From Acidobacteriota bacterium (lineage in GTDB: Bacteria > Acidobacteriota > Thermoanaerobaculia > Multivoradales > JAGPDF01), in NCBI GenBank assembly GCA_014584695.1, contig JACTMI010000003.1, positions 1 to 44,266 of the forward strand: a stretch of DNA of 44,266 bases, written 5' to 3'. The translations under genes and the position numbers were made by a program. The notes beneath the pieces were generated by a model, which had not been told where the DNA came from, searched no databases, and saw only the letters and a program-made list of their open reading frames with translations. Of the stretch, positions 24,455 to 31,463 are shown one piece after another; the first letter of the stretch is position 1; every line of letters starts with the position of its first letter.

Positions 24455-25147
24455 TCAGAGGGTTTGAGTCCAGTTGATCTCGGTGACGTAGAGGCCGAGA
24501 GGGTTGACGAGCAAAACGTCGGTGGTCTCCGGCGGGGTGAGCTCGACGCCGAGGATCGCCTGCCAGGCAGTCTCGGAGACGATGCGGCCCGTCGCGGCGA
24601 TCTGGGTTTCGCGCCACTGCACCTGCCAGCTCGAGGCGGACAGCCGTAGCACCGACTGGACCTGCACCGTGACGGTGCCCTCGGCCTCGCGCAGGAACGG
24701 GTTGCTCTTCTTGAAGTAGTCGTTCAGGAAGCCGAGCGCGCTGTCCTTGGCGTGGCCGTACGCGCGGTTGATGACGGTCTTCTGCACCTCGGCGTCCGAG
24801 AACACCGAGCGCACGTCGCGGATGAAGAGGTTGAGCTGGTAGCGGATCAGGCGCTCGTCGGTCTTCCGGAGCTGCTCTGCCGGCCCGAACGCCACCGCCT
24901 GCCCGAGACGATCGACCTCGACGACGAAGGGCGACACGCGACTCTGGCTCGCGAGGTGGACGATGCCGGCGGTGAGGAGGCCGTCCACCGCGAGAAGTCC
25001 CAGCGCCGCCAGCTGCCAGTTGCGTTTGCCGCTGGCGAGACCGGCATAGCGGTCGTCCCATTCGCGTCGCCCGCGGGCAATGCTCGCGTCCGCGGGAGCA
25101 GGCTCCGAGCCGGCGTTCCCGCGGCGAAAGATGCGGTTCAGCTTCAT
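24455..25147 (-). CDS. trbF: Conjugal transfer protein TrbF (VirB8)
   Basis: A 230-aa VirB8-family assembly protein. It has a cytoplasmic N-terminus (about 40 residues with R-R-E-W-D-D-R-Y), one membrane helix (about 44-64), and a periplasmic NTF2-like domain. Recognisable segments are V-V-E-V-D-R-L-G-Q-A-V, I-R-Y-Q-L-N-L-F-I-R-D-V-R, and the end N-P-L-G-L-Y-V-T-E-I-N-W-T-Q-T-L, typical of TrbF. It would nucleate the inner-membrane part of the channel. The ATG overlaps the trbL stop (ATGA). Confidence 0.94.
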   Translation of the reverse strand: MKLNRIFRRGNAGSEPAPADASIARGRREWDDRYAGLASGKRNWQLAALGLLAVDGLLTAGIVHLASQSRVSPFVVEVDRLGQAVAFGPAEQLRKTDERLIRYQLNLFIRDVRSVFSDAEVQKTVINRAYGHAKDSALGFLNDYFKKSNPFLREAEGTVTVQVQSVLRLSASSWQVQWRETQIAATGRIVSETAWQAILGVELTPPETTDVLLVNPLGLYVTEINWTQTL

Positions 25148-25965
25148 TGACCCTCCACGAACAGGGACCGCAGACTGAAGCCCGGGCCTGCGCCCAGCAT
25201 CTGGCTCGCGAACAGCGGTACCTTGGTGGTGACGAGCGCCAACACGACGGCCCCGCCGAGAACTTCGAAGAGCGGCCCCGGGTTGTCGAGCGCGACGCCG
25301 TTGAGCATTCCCGCCCACTGGGCGGCGAGCGAGCCGGCGATGCCGAGGACGAGGTAGGCGACAAAGAGCTTCACCCCGACGCGGAAGACGTAGACCAGGT
25401 AGCCGTCGGCGAGCCCGGCGGTGAAGCGTGAGCCACCGAAGCCGAGAAGCACCACACCGCCGCCCAGGACGACGTAGCTCTCGACCAGGTAGACCAGGAG
25501 CACACCGGCCATCCACGCGTAGCAGAGGATGAGCGTGAGACAGGTGAATAGGATCATCGGGCCGGTGATCGGGTTGAGCAGGCCCCAGTTGTTGAGGCCG
25601 TCGAGCAGCCCCAACGCGAGGAGAAAGCCGCCCGAGAAGACCGACGACGGGTTGATGCCGTCGATGCCGCCCGCAGCGGCGCCGGCCTGCTCGAAGGAGC
25701 CGATGACCGTCGGCACCCAGATCGGCGAGAAGATGAGCACCGTGTAGAGGATCGAGAGGACGAAGACCTGGCGGAGCAGGTGCACCAGGACCTGCTCCCC
25801 GCTCTCGTGACGGACCAGCGTCGACCAGATCCCGGCCCACGCGATCTGGATCACCATGAGGGCGAAGAACAGGTTCTGCGCGATCGGAAAGAGCGTCGAG
25901 AACCAGGTCTGCGTGGCGAGCTCGAACGTCTGGACGATTCCGTCCAGGATTCCAAGGACTGGCAT
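25144..25965 (-). CDS. trbL: Conjugal transfer protein TrbL (VirB6)
   Basis: A 273-aa polytopic inner-membrane protein of the TrbL/VirB6 family. About six helices are seen, with the family patterns A-Q-N-L-F-F-A-L-M-V-I-Q-I-A-W, V-Y-L-V-E-S-Y-V-V-L-G-G-G-V-V-L-L-G-F-G-G and V-F-R-V-G-V-K-L-F-V-A-Y-L-V. It is shorter than RP4 TrbL, whose long hydrophilic tail is missing here. It should form part of the substrate path through the inner membrane. It lies 6 bp after trbK and overlaps trbF by 4 bp. Confidence 0.92.
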   Translation of the reverse strand: MPVLGILDGIVQTFELATQTWFSTLFPIAQNLFFALMVIQIAWAGIWSTLVRHESGEQVLVHLLRQVFVLSILYTVLIFSPIWVPTVIGSFEQAGAAAGGIDGINPSSVFSGGFLLALGLLDGLNNWGLLNPITGPMILFTCLTLILCYAWMAGVLLVYLVESYVVLGGGVVLLGFGGSRFTAGLADGYLVYVFRVGVKLFVAYLVLGIAGSLAAQWAGMLNGVALDNPGPLFEVLGGAVVLALVTTKVPLFASQMLGAGPGFSLRSLFVEGQ

Positions 25966-25971
25966 CGCGGT

Positions 25972-26382
25972 TTAGTCCTGTCCGGCGGAATCTGCGCCGG
26001 GACGGCGGCCGGAACGGCTCCCTGCTGGCGGCGCCAGGTGTTTGCTCTGCTCGAGCAGGAGCTGGAGCTGCTGCTTGGCGGCTTTCGCCGCCTTCTCGAG
26101 CTCGATCGTCGAGAGCACAAGGCCCACGGTCTGGCAGTTGGGGGCGGCGGAGTTGCCCGGCGTCCGGCAGTAGGCGACGGCGTCCTGCCAGAGGTTGGTC
26201 GACTGAACCGCCTCGCGGTTCCAGAAGGCGCCGTCGTAGCGAGCCGAACGCACCGGGGAGCGCAGCGCCGCGAGCGGATCGTCGCCGTTGGCGAGCTCCC
26301 CGGCGCTCGGCTGGCCGCACGCCGCTTGAAGGAACGACAAGAAGGTAATGAGTATCGGAGCCCAACGATTCATGGGGATCAT
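25972..26382 (-). CDS. trbK: TrbK-position lipoprotein, possible entry exclusion
   Basis: A 136-aa predicted lipoprotein with a signal peptide and lipobox (LQAAC) near residue 18 to 21. The mature part has A-Y-C-R-T-P-G-N-S-A-A-P-N-C-Q-T-V, a Cys-pair pattern resembling EexN/TrbK entry-exclusion lipoproteins, then a helical segment (ELEKAAKAAKQQLQLLLEQS). The name rests mainly on its place, between trbJ and trbL in Ti-type trb order, because TrbK proteins are poorly conserved. The start is ATG 26382: there is no ribosome site, and the promoter-to-ATG distance equals that of trbB. ATG 26373 is an alternative. Confidence 0.65.
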   Translation of the reverse strand: MIPMNRWAPILITFLSFLQAACGQPSAGELANGDDPLAALRSPVRSARYDGAFWNREAVQSTNLWQDAVAYCRTPGNSAAPNCQTVGLVLSTIELEKAAKAAKQQLQLLLEQSKHLAPPAGSRSGRRPGADSAGQD

Positions 26383-26429
26383 GGCTCGCAACGTACAACA
26401 GCTGTTGAGTTCAAGTCAACAACTGTTGT
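26383..26429 (-). promoter_or_regulatory. trbK promoter with paired TCAAC-N4-GTTGA operators
   Basis: Minus-strand -35-like TTGACT at 26414-26419 and, 17 bp on, a weak -10 at 26391-26396 (GTACGT). Two 14-bp dyads, at 26395-26408 and 26416-26429, have centres 21 bp apart; the core CAACAGCTGTTG at 26396-26407 is a perfect palindrome. The layout matches the trbB promoter base for base up to the ATG, with 8 bases between the -10 element and the ATG. This implies leaderless mRNA and repression by one factor bound to adjacent helical faces. Confidence 0.66.
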
Positions 26430-26742
26430 GTCGTCTGTCGACCGCTCGAAGCGCCCGACGGCGACGCCAGGGCCGGCCACGGTGCGGCGCATCGATCCGC
26501 GCCGAGATGTTCGGATCCGACCCTTCGTTCGTCTTCTATGTCAGGGAGGGCTTCGCCTGCGGCGCGCCGCCCGCGCTCGCCGTCAGGGAAAGTCTCGTCC
26601 GTGGCCTACGGACCTCGGCGTGGCATCGAGGTGACGAACCCGGCCCGGGCGCCCGCTGCGTGGAATGCGCCACTGCGCGCGGGCGATTCGAGGAGCAACG
26701 TCGGTGTCCTCACATCAACCGGGGGGCACGAAAGGAGGACTC
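26430..26742. other. Intergenic stretch between trbK promoter and lipase
   Basis: No convincing coding frame is present. The lipase ribosome site (AAAGGAGG) lies at its right end. The octamer GTCAGGGA occurs twice about 48 bp apart (near 26540 and 26584) around a very GC-rich stretch; no transposon ends or target duplication were recognised. This would be the left junction of the cargo block. Confidence 0.5.
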
Positions 26743-28809
26743 ATGGGTTTCCGAAGGACGACACTGCCGATCATCGCCCTCCTGTCTGTCGGGGCGTCCG
26801 CTGCTCTGGGCGTGCCTCCTGGAGTCTCAGCGCCCCACAGCGGGTTCCTGGTCGGCGACCCGGGCGACCTCCGTCCGGCGGCCCCCGAAGGACCCGACTT
26901 CACCATGGCCGCCGACGGCATCACCATCATCACGATCGCCTGGCTCGACTGCTTCAATATCTATGGCCCAGGAAACTTCCGCCTCGACATGATGGCGGGC
27001 CCGGTCATCGAAGACGGCGGCGTGTCCACGACGCCCGACGGGACGAGAGTCGACCTCGTCACGATCCCCGCCGCTTTCATTGACGGGTGTTGGTATGCGG
27101 AGGGCTACTACCGCGTTCCGGACGAGTTCAACCGTGGCGGAGACGACAACGTGCCGGTGCGCGGTGTCGACATCGAGGCGCGGTTCATCCCGCAGTCGGG
27201 CGGCCCGGCGGTCCTCACGATCTTCGTCGACCTCGTGCGCCCGCCTGTGGTCTTCGTCCACGGGTTGTGGTCCGGCGCCACGACCTGGCGCGACTTCGAC
27301 ATCGCGAGCGCGAGCATCCTCCCGATCCGCGTACTGGCCGACTACGCGGGGGATCCGGCGGCAAGCTTCTTCTCCACGAACAAGCGTGTCGTCTACGACT
27401 CCATCGAGAAGGCCCTCGAGAAGTGCCGCGATGCGGAGATCCGTTGCACACGGGTGGACGTCGTAGGCCACAGCATGGGTGGCCTGCTAACCCGCATTCA
27501 TAGCAACTCGCCGTTGTTCGCCACCGCGCTCAACCGCCATCACGGAAACGTTCGCAAGCTCATTACGCTCGATACGCCTCATACCGGCTCACCGCTCGCG
27601 AACCTGTTGGCATTGCTGGCCGTCGATCCAACACCGCGAGGATTCCGAATGCGAGCATTGTTCGACCAGATCAACAAGCCGATCGACGAAGGCGCCATCT
27701 ACGACCTGGCCACGAACAGCACGCCGATCACGACATTGCAGGAGTGCCCGATACCTTCGCACGCACTGGTCGGCGTAGGGGGGCCGGACCTCCTTGGTAC
27801 TGTATACCGGCCCATGGGACCGCTCTACCGTGCGCTCTTCCTTGCCTCAGTCGTGACCGGCACCGACGTCTTCGGGCCGCTACAGCACGACACGGTCGTG
27901 GGGCGCCTAAGTCAGGAGGGTGGGCTGCCGACGAGCGCCACGACAAGCTTCGGATTCCCCGACGGAATCCACTTCGGAATCCCCCTGGTGACCCCCGGCA
28001 ACACGGGCAGCGACGCTTACAGCGATCGCGTTCGCGAGTTGCTCGACACGCGGACTTCGGAGAGTGTCTGGAGCCTACTGCCGGCCAACACGCCTTTGCA
28101 GACGAGTGACCCGGCCCCGGAGGTTCCAAAGCGGCTGGACGAGGCGGCGAATGACAAGCAGGCGAAGGCCGCGAGCGGCAGAGGTGGCGAGGGGACCTTC
28201 GACTTGACGATTACTTCGCCCGCACCTGGGGCGATCGTCACACCCGGGACGTCGATCACCGTAACTGTGAGCGTGGCGCCCGGCGTAACGGTCGATCAGA
28301 TCGTGGTCGCCGGGAAGGACGAGGCGATCAACGACACGTCGGCACCGTTCGAGGTTTCGTTCCCAATCCCCCTTGAAGCGTTTCGCACTTACACGATCGA
28401 AGCGTTCGGCAAGAACGACACGACAAACGAGTACTTCCAGTCCGAGACCGTCAACCTCGTCGCGCAGCCAGGGGCGGCGCTCCAGTCGCTCGAAATCAAC
28501 CCGACGGAGGCGTTCATCGTCGGGCCGGAGGACACCCTCCGACTCTTCGTGATCGGCATCTTTGCCGACGGAGTTCCGAGGACCGTGCCACCGGCCGAGG
28601 TCACGTGGACGTCGCTCAATCCCGGGATCGTCGCGGTTGCATCGGACGGCACAGCGACAGGCGTGGCGGTGGGCACGGCGACGGTTCGCGCAGACTCGCA
28701 AACCCTGCAGGCGACGCGCACCGTCAAGGTCCTTCCCCGCCCTCCTCTGGTTTTCGTAGACAACTTCGAGTCTGGGGATACGTCCGAGTGGTCGCTCACA
28801 TCTCCGTAA
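26743..28809 (+). CDS. Secreted lipase/esterase with Ig-like domains
   Basis: A 688-aa exported alpha/beta hydrolase. The signal peptide is residues 1-24 or so. The catalytic domain has V-F-V-H-G-L-W near 170 (oxyanion loop), G-H-S-M-G-G with nucleophile S244, and L-D-T-P-H-T-G-S-P. Likely triad partners are D383 (HDTVVG) and H410 (GIHFG). The C-terminal part holds a Big_9-like domain (TITSPAPGAIVTPG) and a BIG2-like domain (V-T-W-T-S-L-N-P-G-I-V-A-V-A). It ends D-N-F-E-S-G-D-T-S-E-W-S, a motif I recall from the ends of exported proteins in Thermoanaerobaculia and some gammaproteobacteria. AAAGGAGG precedes the ATG. It runs opposite to the trb genes it interrupts. Confidence 0.88.
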   Translation: MGFRRTTLPIIALLSVGASAALGVPPGVSAPHSGFLVGDPGDLRPAAPEGPDFTMAADGITIITIAWLDCFNIYGPGNFRLDMMAGPVIEDGGVSTTPDGTRVDLVTIPAAFIDGCWYAEGYYRVPDEFNRGGDDNVPVRGVDIEARFIPQSGGPAVLTIFVDLVRPPVVFVHGLWSGATTWRDFDIASASILPIRVLADYAGDPAASFFSTNKRVVYDSIEKALEKCRDAEIRCTRVDVVGHSMGGLLTRIHSNSPLFATALNRHHGNVRKLITLDTPHTGSPLANLLALLAVDPTPRGFRMRALFDQINKPIDEGAIYDLATNSTPITTLQECPIPSHALVGVGGPDLLGTVYRPMGPLYRALFLASVVTGTDVFGPLQHDTVVGRLSQEGGLPTSATTSFGFPDGIHFGIPLVTPGNTGSDAYSDRVRELLDTRTSESVWSLLPANTPLQTSDPAPEVPKRLDEAANDKQAKAASGRGGEGTFDLTITSPAPGAIVTPGTSITVTVSVAPGVTVDQIVVAGKDEAINDTSAPFEVSFPIPLEAFRTYTIEAFGKNDTTNEYFQSETVNLVAQPGAALQSLEINPTEAFIVGPEDTLRLFVIGIFADGVPRTVPPAEVTWTSLNPGIVAVASDGTATGVAVGTATVRADSQTLQATRTVKVLPRPPLVFVDNFESGDTSEWSLTSP

Positions 28810-29696
28810 CAAGCGGTGGGCCAGGACGAAGTCGCCTTCGCTGGAGTATTGCGGCAGCCGGGATTCTCCTGCTCAGCTGTAGCCCTTCCGGCGACATCCG
28901 CGCCCGGGCAGAGCCAGTAGCGGTGACTGATGATCCCGGCTGGGAGCCCGGAGAATTCTCGATCTCGCCGGATGGCCGCTGGGCGGCTGTTGCTGCCGTA
29001 TCTTCGGCGAGTCGCTCCGGCTTTCGACTCTTCTTGATCGAGCTCGAGCGGGGCGAGTCGAAAGAGGCCACGCCAACGCCGGACGCGAAGGCACGGTCCC
29101 TCGTCGAGCCACGCCCGGGGTTGAGGGCGGCGGTGTGGGCACCCACGGAACTGCGTTTTCCCGCTCCTCGCGTCGAACCGGAGAATCTCTGGATCCGCGG
29201 AAAGACCGGAGAGGCCTACCGCGAACCGGGCACGGTGATCGGTTCCAGATCGTGGTACCACGTCGCGCTGGATGGCGAAGGAACAAGACAGCTTGAGTTG
29301 GACGAGTCGCCAGAGACGGCGTCTCGGGCGATCCGAATCCCGACTAACGTGGACGCACGCCTCGATGTTCGAGCGCATTCGCGGAGCGACCTGGAAGTCG
29401 TCGACGCCGAGAGAGGGGCTCGGACCGTCGCGCGCCTGCGCGCGTTCATGGTGTGGATCGACCTGCGCACGGCGACACTCTCGCCTGATGGACACTGGGT
29501 GGGGCTGACGGTGGCGCGGGAGGTCTTTGGGAACCTCGGACCGCGCGGATTCGTCTTTCGACGAGACGGGGGCGAGCGTACCGAACTCGGAGACGGGATC
29601 TACTCGCCGCTGGCATTCCATCCCTCCAAGCGACAGGTCTACGCGATCTCGGAGGCGGCCGGGTCCCGACGAACTTTGGTGCGGTGGCAGTTCTGA
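28788..29696 (+). CDS. Lipoprotein with propeller-like repeats, paralogue 1
   Basis: A 302-aa protein with a lipobox (ILLLSC) near residue 30. Its mature part has repeats of the PD40/propeller kind (FSISPDGRWAAVAAV, ATLSPDGHWVGLTVA, LAFHPSKRQVYAISEA). It is clearly related to the next gene through its C-terminal half (D-A-E-R-G, L-R-T-A-T-x-S-P, L-V-R-W). The GTG start lies 22 bp inside the lipase gene in another frame, with GGGG about 9 bases upstream; no ATG is available nearer. Function unknown; surface-exposed cargo of the element. Confidence 0.65.
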   Translation: MVAHISVTSGGPGRSRLRWSIAAAGILLLSCSPSGDIRARAEPVAVTDDPGWEPGEFSISPDGRWAAVAAVSSASRSGFRLFLIELERGESKEATPTPDAKARSLVEPRPGLRAAVWAPTELRFPAPRVEPENLWIRGKTGEAYREPGTVIGSRSWYHVALDGEGTRQLELDESPETASRAIRIPTNVDARLDVRAHSRSDLEVVDAERGARTVARLRAFMVWIDLRTATLSPDGHWVGLTVAREVFGNLGPRGFVFRRDGGERTELGDGIYSPLAFHPSKRQVYAISEAAGSRRTLVRWQF

Positions 29697-30622
29697 ACCC
29701 TGCCGCCAATTCGATTCTCCGCTCGGATCCGACGGTAGAGTGGAGGGCGGCGAGGCTGTGCTTTGTCGTCCTCCTCGGTGCGGGCGCGGTCACTTGTGGG
29801 CCTGGAGGTAGTCGTTCGGTCGAGGCCGAGCGCATTCCTGTGGTCCAGGAAGCAGAATGGGAGCTGGCGCAACTGTCGGTGTCTCAGCTCGGCAGTTGGG
29901 CCGCCGTCGCTGCCACGTCGGCGACGGGACGACCCGGCGTTCGCCTATTCCTCGTCAACTTGGACACGCTCGCTGTCTCGGAAGCCGCGCCTTCGGGAGA
30001 CGCTCAAGCTCAACTGGCCGCCAATAGCAAGCCCGGTATGTCGGTTGCCGAGTGGGCGGCCGATGAGAGGTCCGTGAGGTTTCCAGCGGCGACGGTCTAT
30101 CCCAGCACGCTGAATCCCGCGAGCTACCATTCCGGCAAGCCTTCTTACGATCGGGCTGTAGCGGTGGGGTCGCGCGCATGGCTCGAGATTCGGCAGTCGC
30201 CGGCGGAGGATTGGAAGGTTGCGCTCGACGACTCGCCCCAGGCGATGGCCCAGCCGTCCCCAAAGCCCGACTCGATCGATTCGCGACTGGGAGTCCGGTG
30301 GTTGGCAAAGGGCAGCTTCGAACTGACCGACGCCGAAAGGGGTGGTGCGGCGATCACCCGGCTCAGCGGGATGACCTGGTACCACCTGCGAACGGCGACG
30401 ATCTCGCCGACGGGCGACTGGATCGCCATTACCGTCAATCGCGAGGGCTTTTTCAGTCACGGCCGCCGGGGACTTCTGGTCGATCGTGCCACGGGTCGCC
30501 GATTCGTTCTCGAGGACGACATCCTCGGCTCACTGCACTTCAGGCCAGGGCACCACGAGATCCTCGGGATCTCTCGCGCGCGATCCCGGAACGGGGATCT
30601 CGTCCGGTGGCGCTACCCGTGA
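29684..30622 (+). CDS. Lipoprotein with propeller-like repeats, paralogue 2
   Basis: A 312-aa lipoprotein with a hydrophobic leader (LCFVVLLGAGAVTC) placing the lipid-bound Cys near residue 38. The mature part parallels the upstream gene segment by segment: S-W-A-A-V-A-A-T-S-A-T-G-R-P-G-V-R-L-F-L-V, then D-A-E-R-G-G-A, then W-Y-H-L-R-T-A-T-I-S-P-T-G-D-W, and a terminal N-G-D-L-V-R-W-R-Y-P. The GTG start overlaps the preceding gene by 13 bp. It ends 31 bp from the convergent end of trbJ. Function unknown. Confidence 0.68.
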   Translation: MAVLNPAANSILRSDPTVEWRAARLCFVVLLGAGAVTCGPGGSRSVEAERIPVVQEAEWELAQLSVSQLGSWAAVAATSATGRPGVRLFLVNLDTLAVSEAAPSGDAQAQLAANSKPGMSVAEWAADERSVRFPAATVYPSTLNPASYHSGKPSYDRAVAVGSRAWLEIRQSPAEDWKVALDDSPQAMAQPSPKPDSIDSRLGVRWLAKGSFELTDAERGGAAITRLSGMTWYHLRTATISPTGDWIAITVNREGFFSHGRRGLLVDRATGRRFVLEDDILGSLHFRPGHHEILGISRARSRNGDLVRWRYP

Positions 30623-30653
30623 GTTCCGATCGAGAGGTGGGCGACGTAGGGCC

Positions 30654-31463
30654 TCAGCGGACCTTTTGCGCGGTACGTGACCCACACCCGAAGCAGGCCC
30701 ACGGCCAGTCGGATGGCACGCCACGCACGGCGCTGGCGCTGTCGTAGGGAGGGACCTCACCGACGCCGTTCGCGATCCACTCGCTCGTCGTGGCGCGATC
30801 GGCCGCCTCGCGGTCGACCTCGTAGGCCCAGTAGACCGCCTGGACGTTGGTCTGGAGCGAGAGCTGCTGGCTGATCTTGGCGAGCTGCCCGGCCTGATGG
30901 TGCAAGAACTCGTTGGCGGCCTGGAGCGCCTCGATGTTGCCGTCCGCGGCGGCGGCATCCGCGGCCAGGCCCTCCAGGATGTCCTGCGACGGAATCGAGT
31001 TCCAGGAGATCCGGTTGAGCGCGTTGAGCGAGTAGCGGAGCGTGTCGAGCGTCCGGCGGTTGCGGTGCTCGAAGATCTCGAGCCAGTCGTCCTCGAGGAT
31101 CGGCTCGTAGCCGGGGAACGTCTCGGCGAACTGGGCGTCGATGTCGTAGAGCGTGTGCCCGAGCGACTCGCCGTACTGAATGATGTCGTTGACGGCCGCG
31201 GCCAACCCGACGAGGTTCTGGAAGGAGAGCTCGTCGAACCGTTCGAGGTTCTTCACCATCGTGGCGTAGCGCTGGTAGTCGTTGTAGAGCTGCATGTACT
31301 TCTGGTAGATCTCGTACGCCTGCTGGATGACCTGCAGGGCGTTCTCGATCCAGTTGAGGGCGTCGTAGACGGCGAACTGGGCTTCCGCCCGCTTGGGCGT
31401 GGCGACGCTGGTCATCACGGTCAGGCAGACGAAGGCGGCAACGGTGCGCTTCAGCCTGCGCAT
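30654..31463 (-). CDS. trbJ: Conjugal transfer protein TrbJ (VirB5)
   Basis: A 269-aa exported VirB5-family pilus-associated protein. The signal peptide is about 29 residues (ending KRAEAQF). The mature chain is helical: VYDALNWIENALQVIQQAYEIYQKYMQLYNDYQ-type coiled coil, and a second bundle with ILEGLAADAAAADGNIEALQAANE and LAKISQQLSLQTNVQAVYWA. The last 30 residues (VPSDWPWACFGCGSRTAQKVR) look less typical and may reflect the junction with the cargo 31 bp away. Length is close to RP4 TrbJ. AAAGGAG precedes the ATG, which lies 13 bp inside trbE. Confidence 0.92.
   Translation of the reverse strand: MRRLKRTVAAFVCLTVMTSVATPKRAEAQFAVYDALNWIENALQVIQQAYEIYQKYMQLYNDYQRYATMVKNLERFDELSFQNLVGLAAAVNDIIQYGESLGHTLYDIDAQFAETFPGYEPILEDDWLEIFEHRNRRTLDTLRYSLNALNRISWNSIPSQDILEGLAADAAAADGNIEALQAANEFLHHQAGQLAKISQQLSLQTNVQAVYWAYEVDREAADRATTSEWIANGVGEVPPYDSASAVRGVPSDWPWACFGCGSRTAQKVR

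Noticed and set aside
26430-30653. Insertion by a transposon around the lipase cargo
   Set aside because: No transposase, terminal inverted repeat or target-site duplication could be found at either junction.
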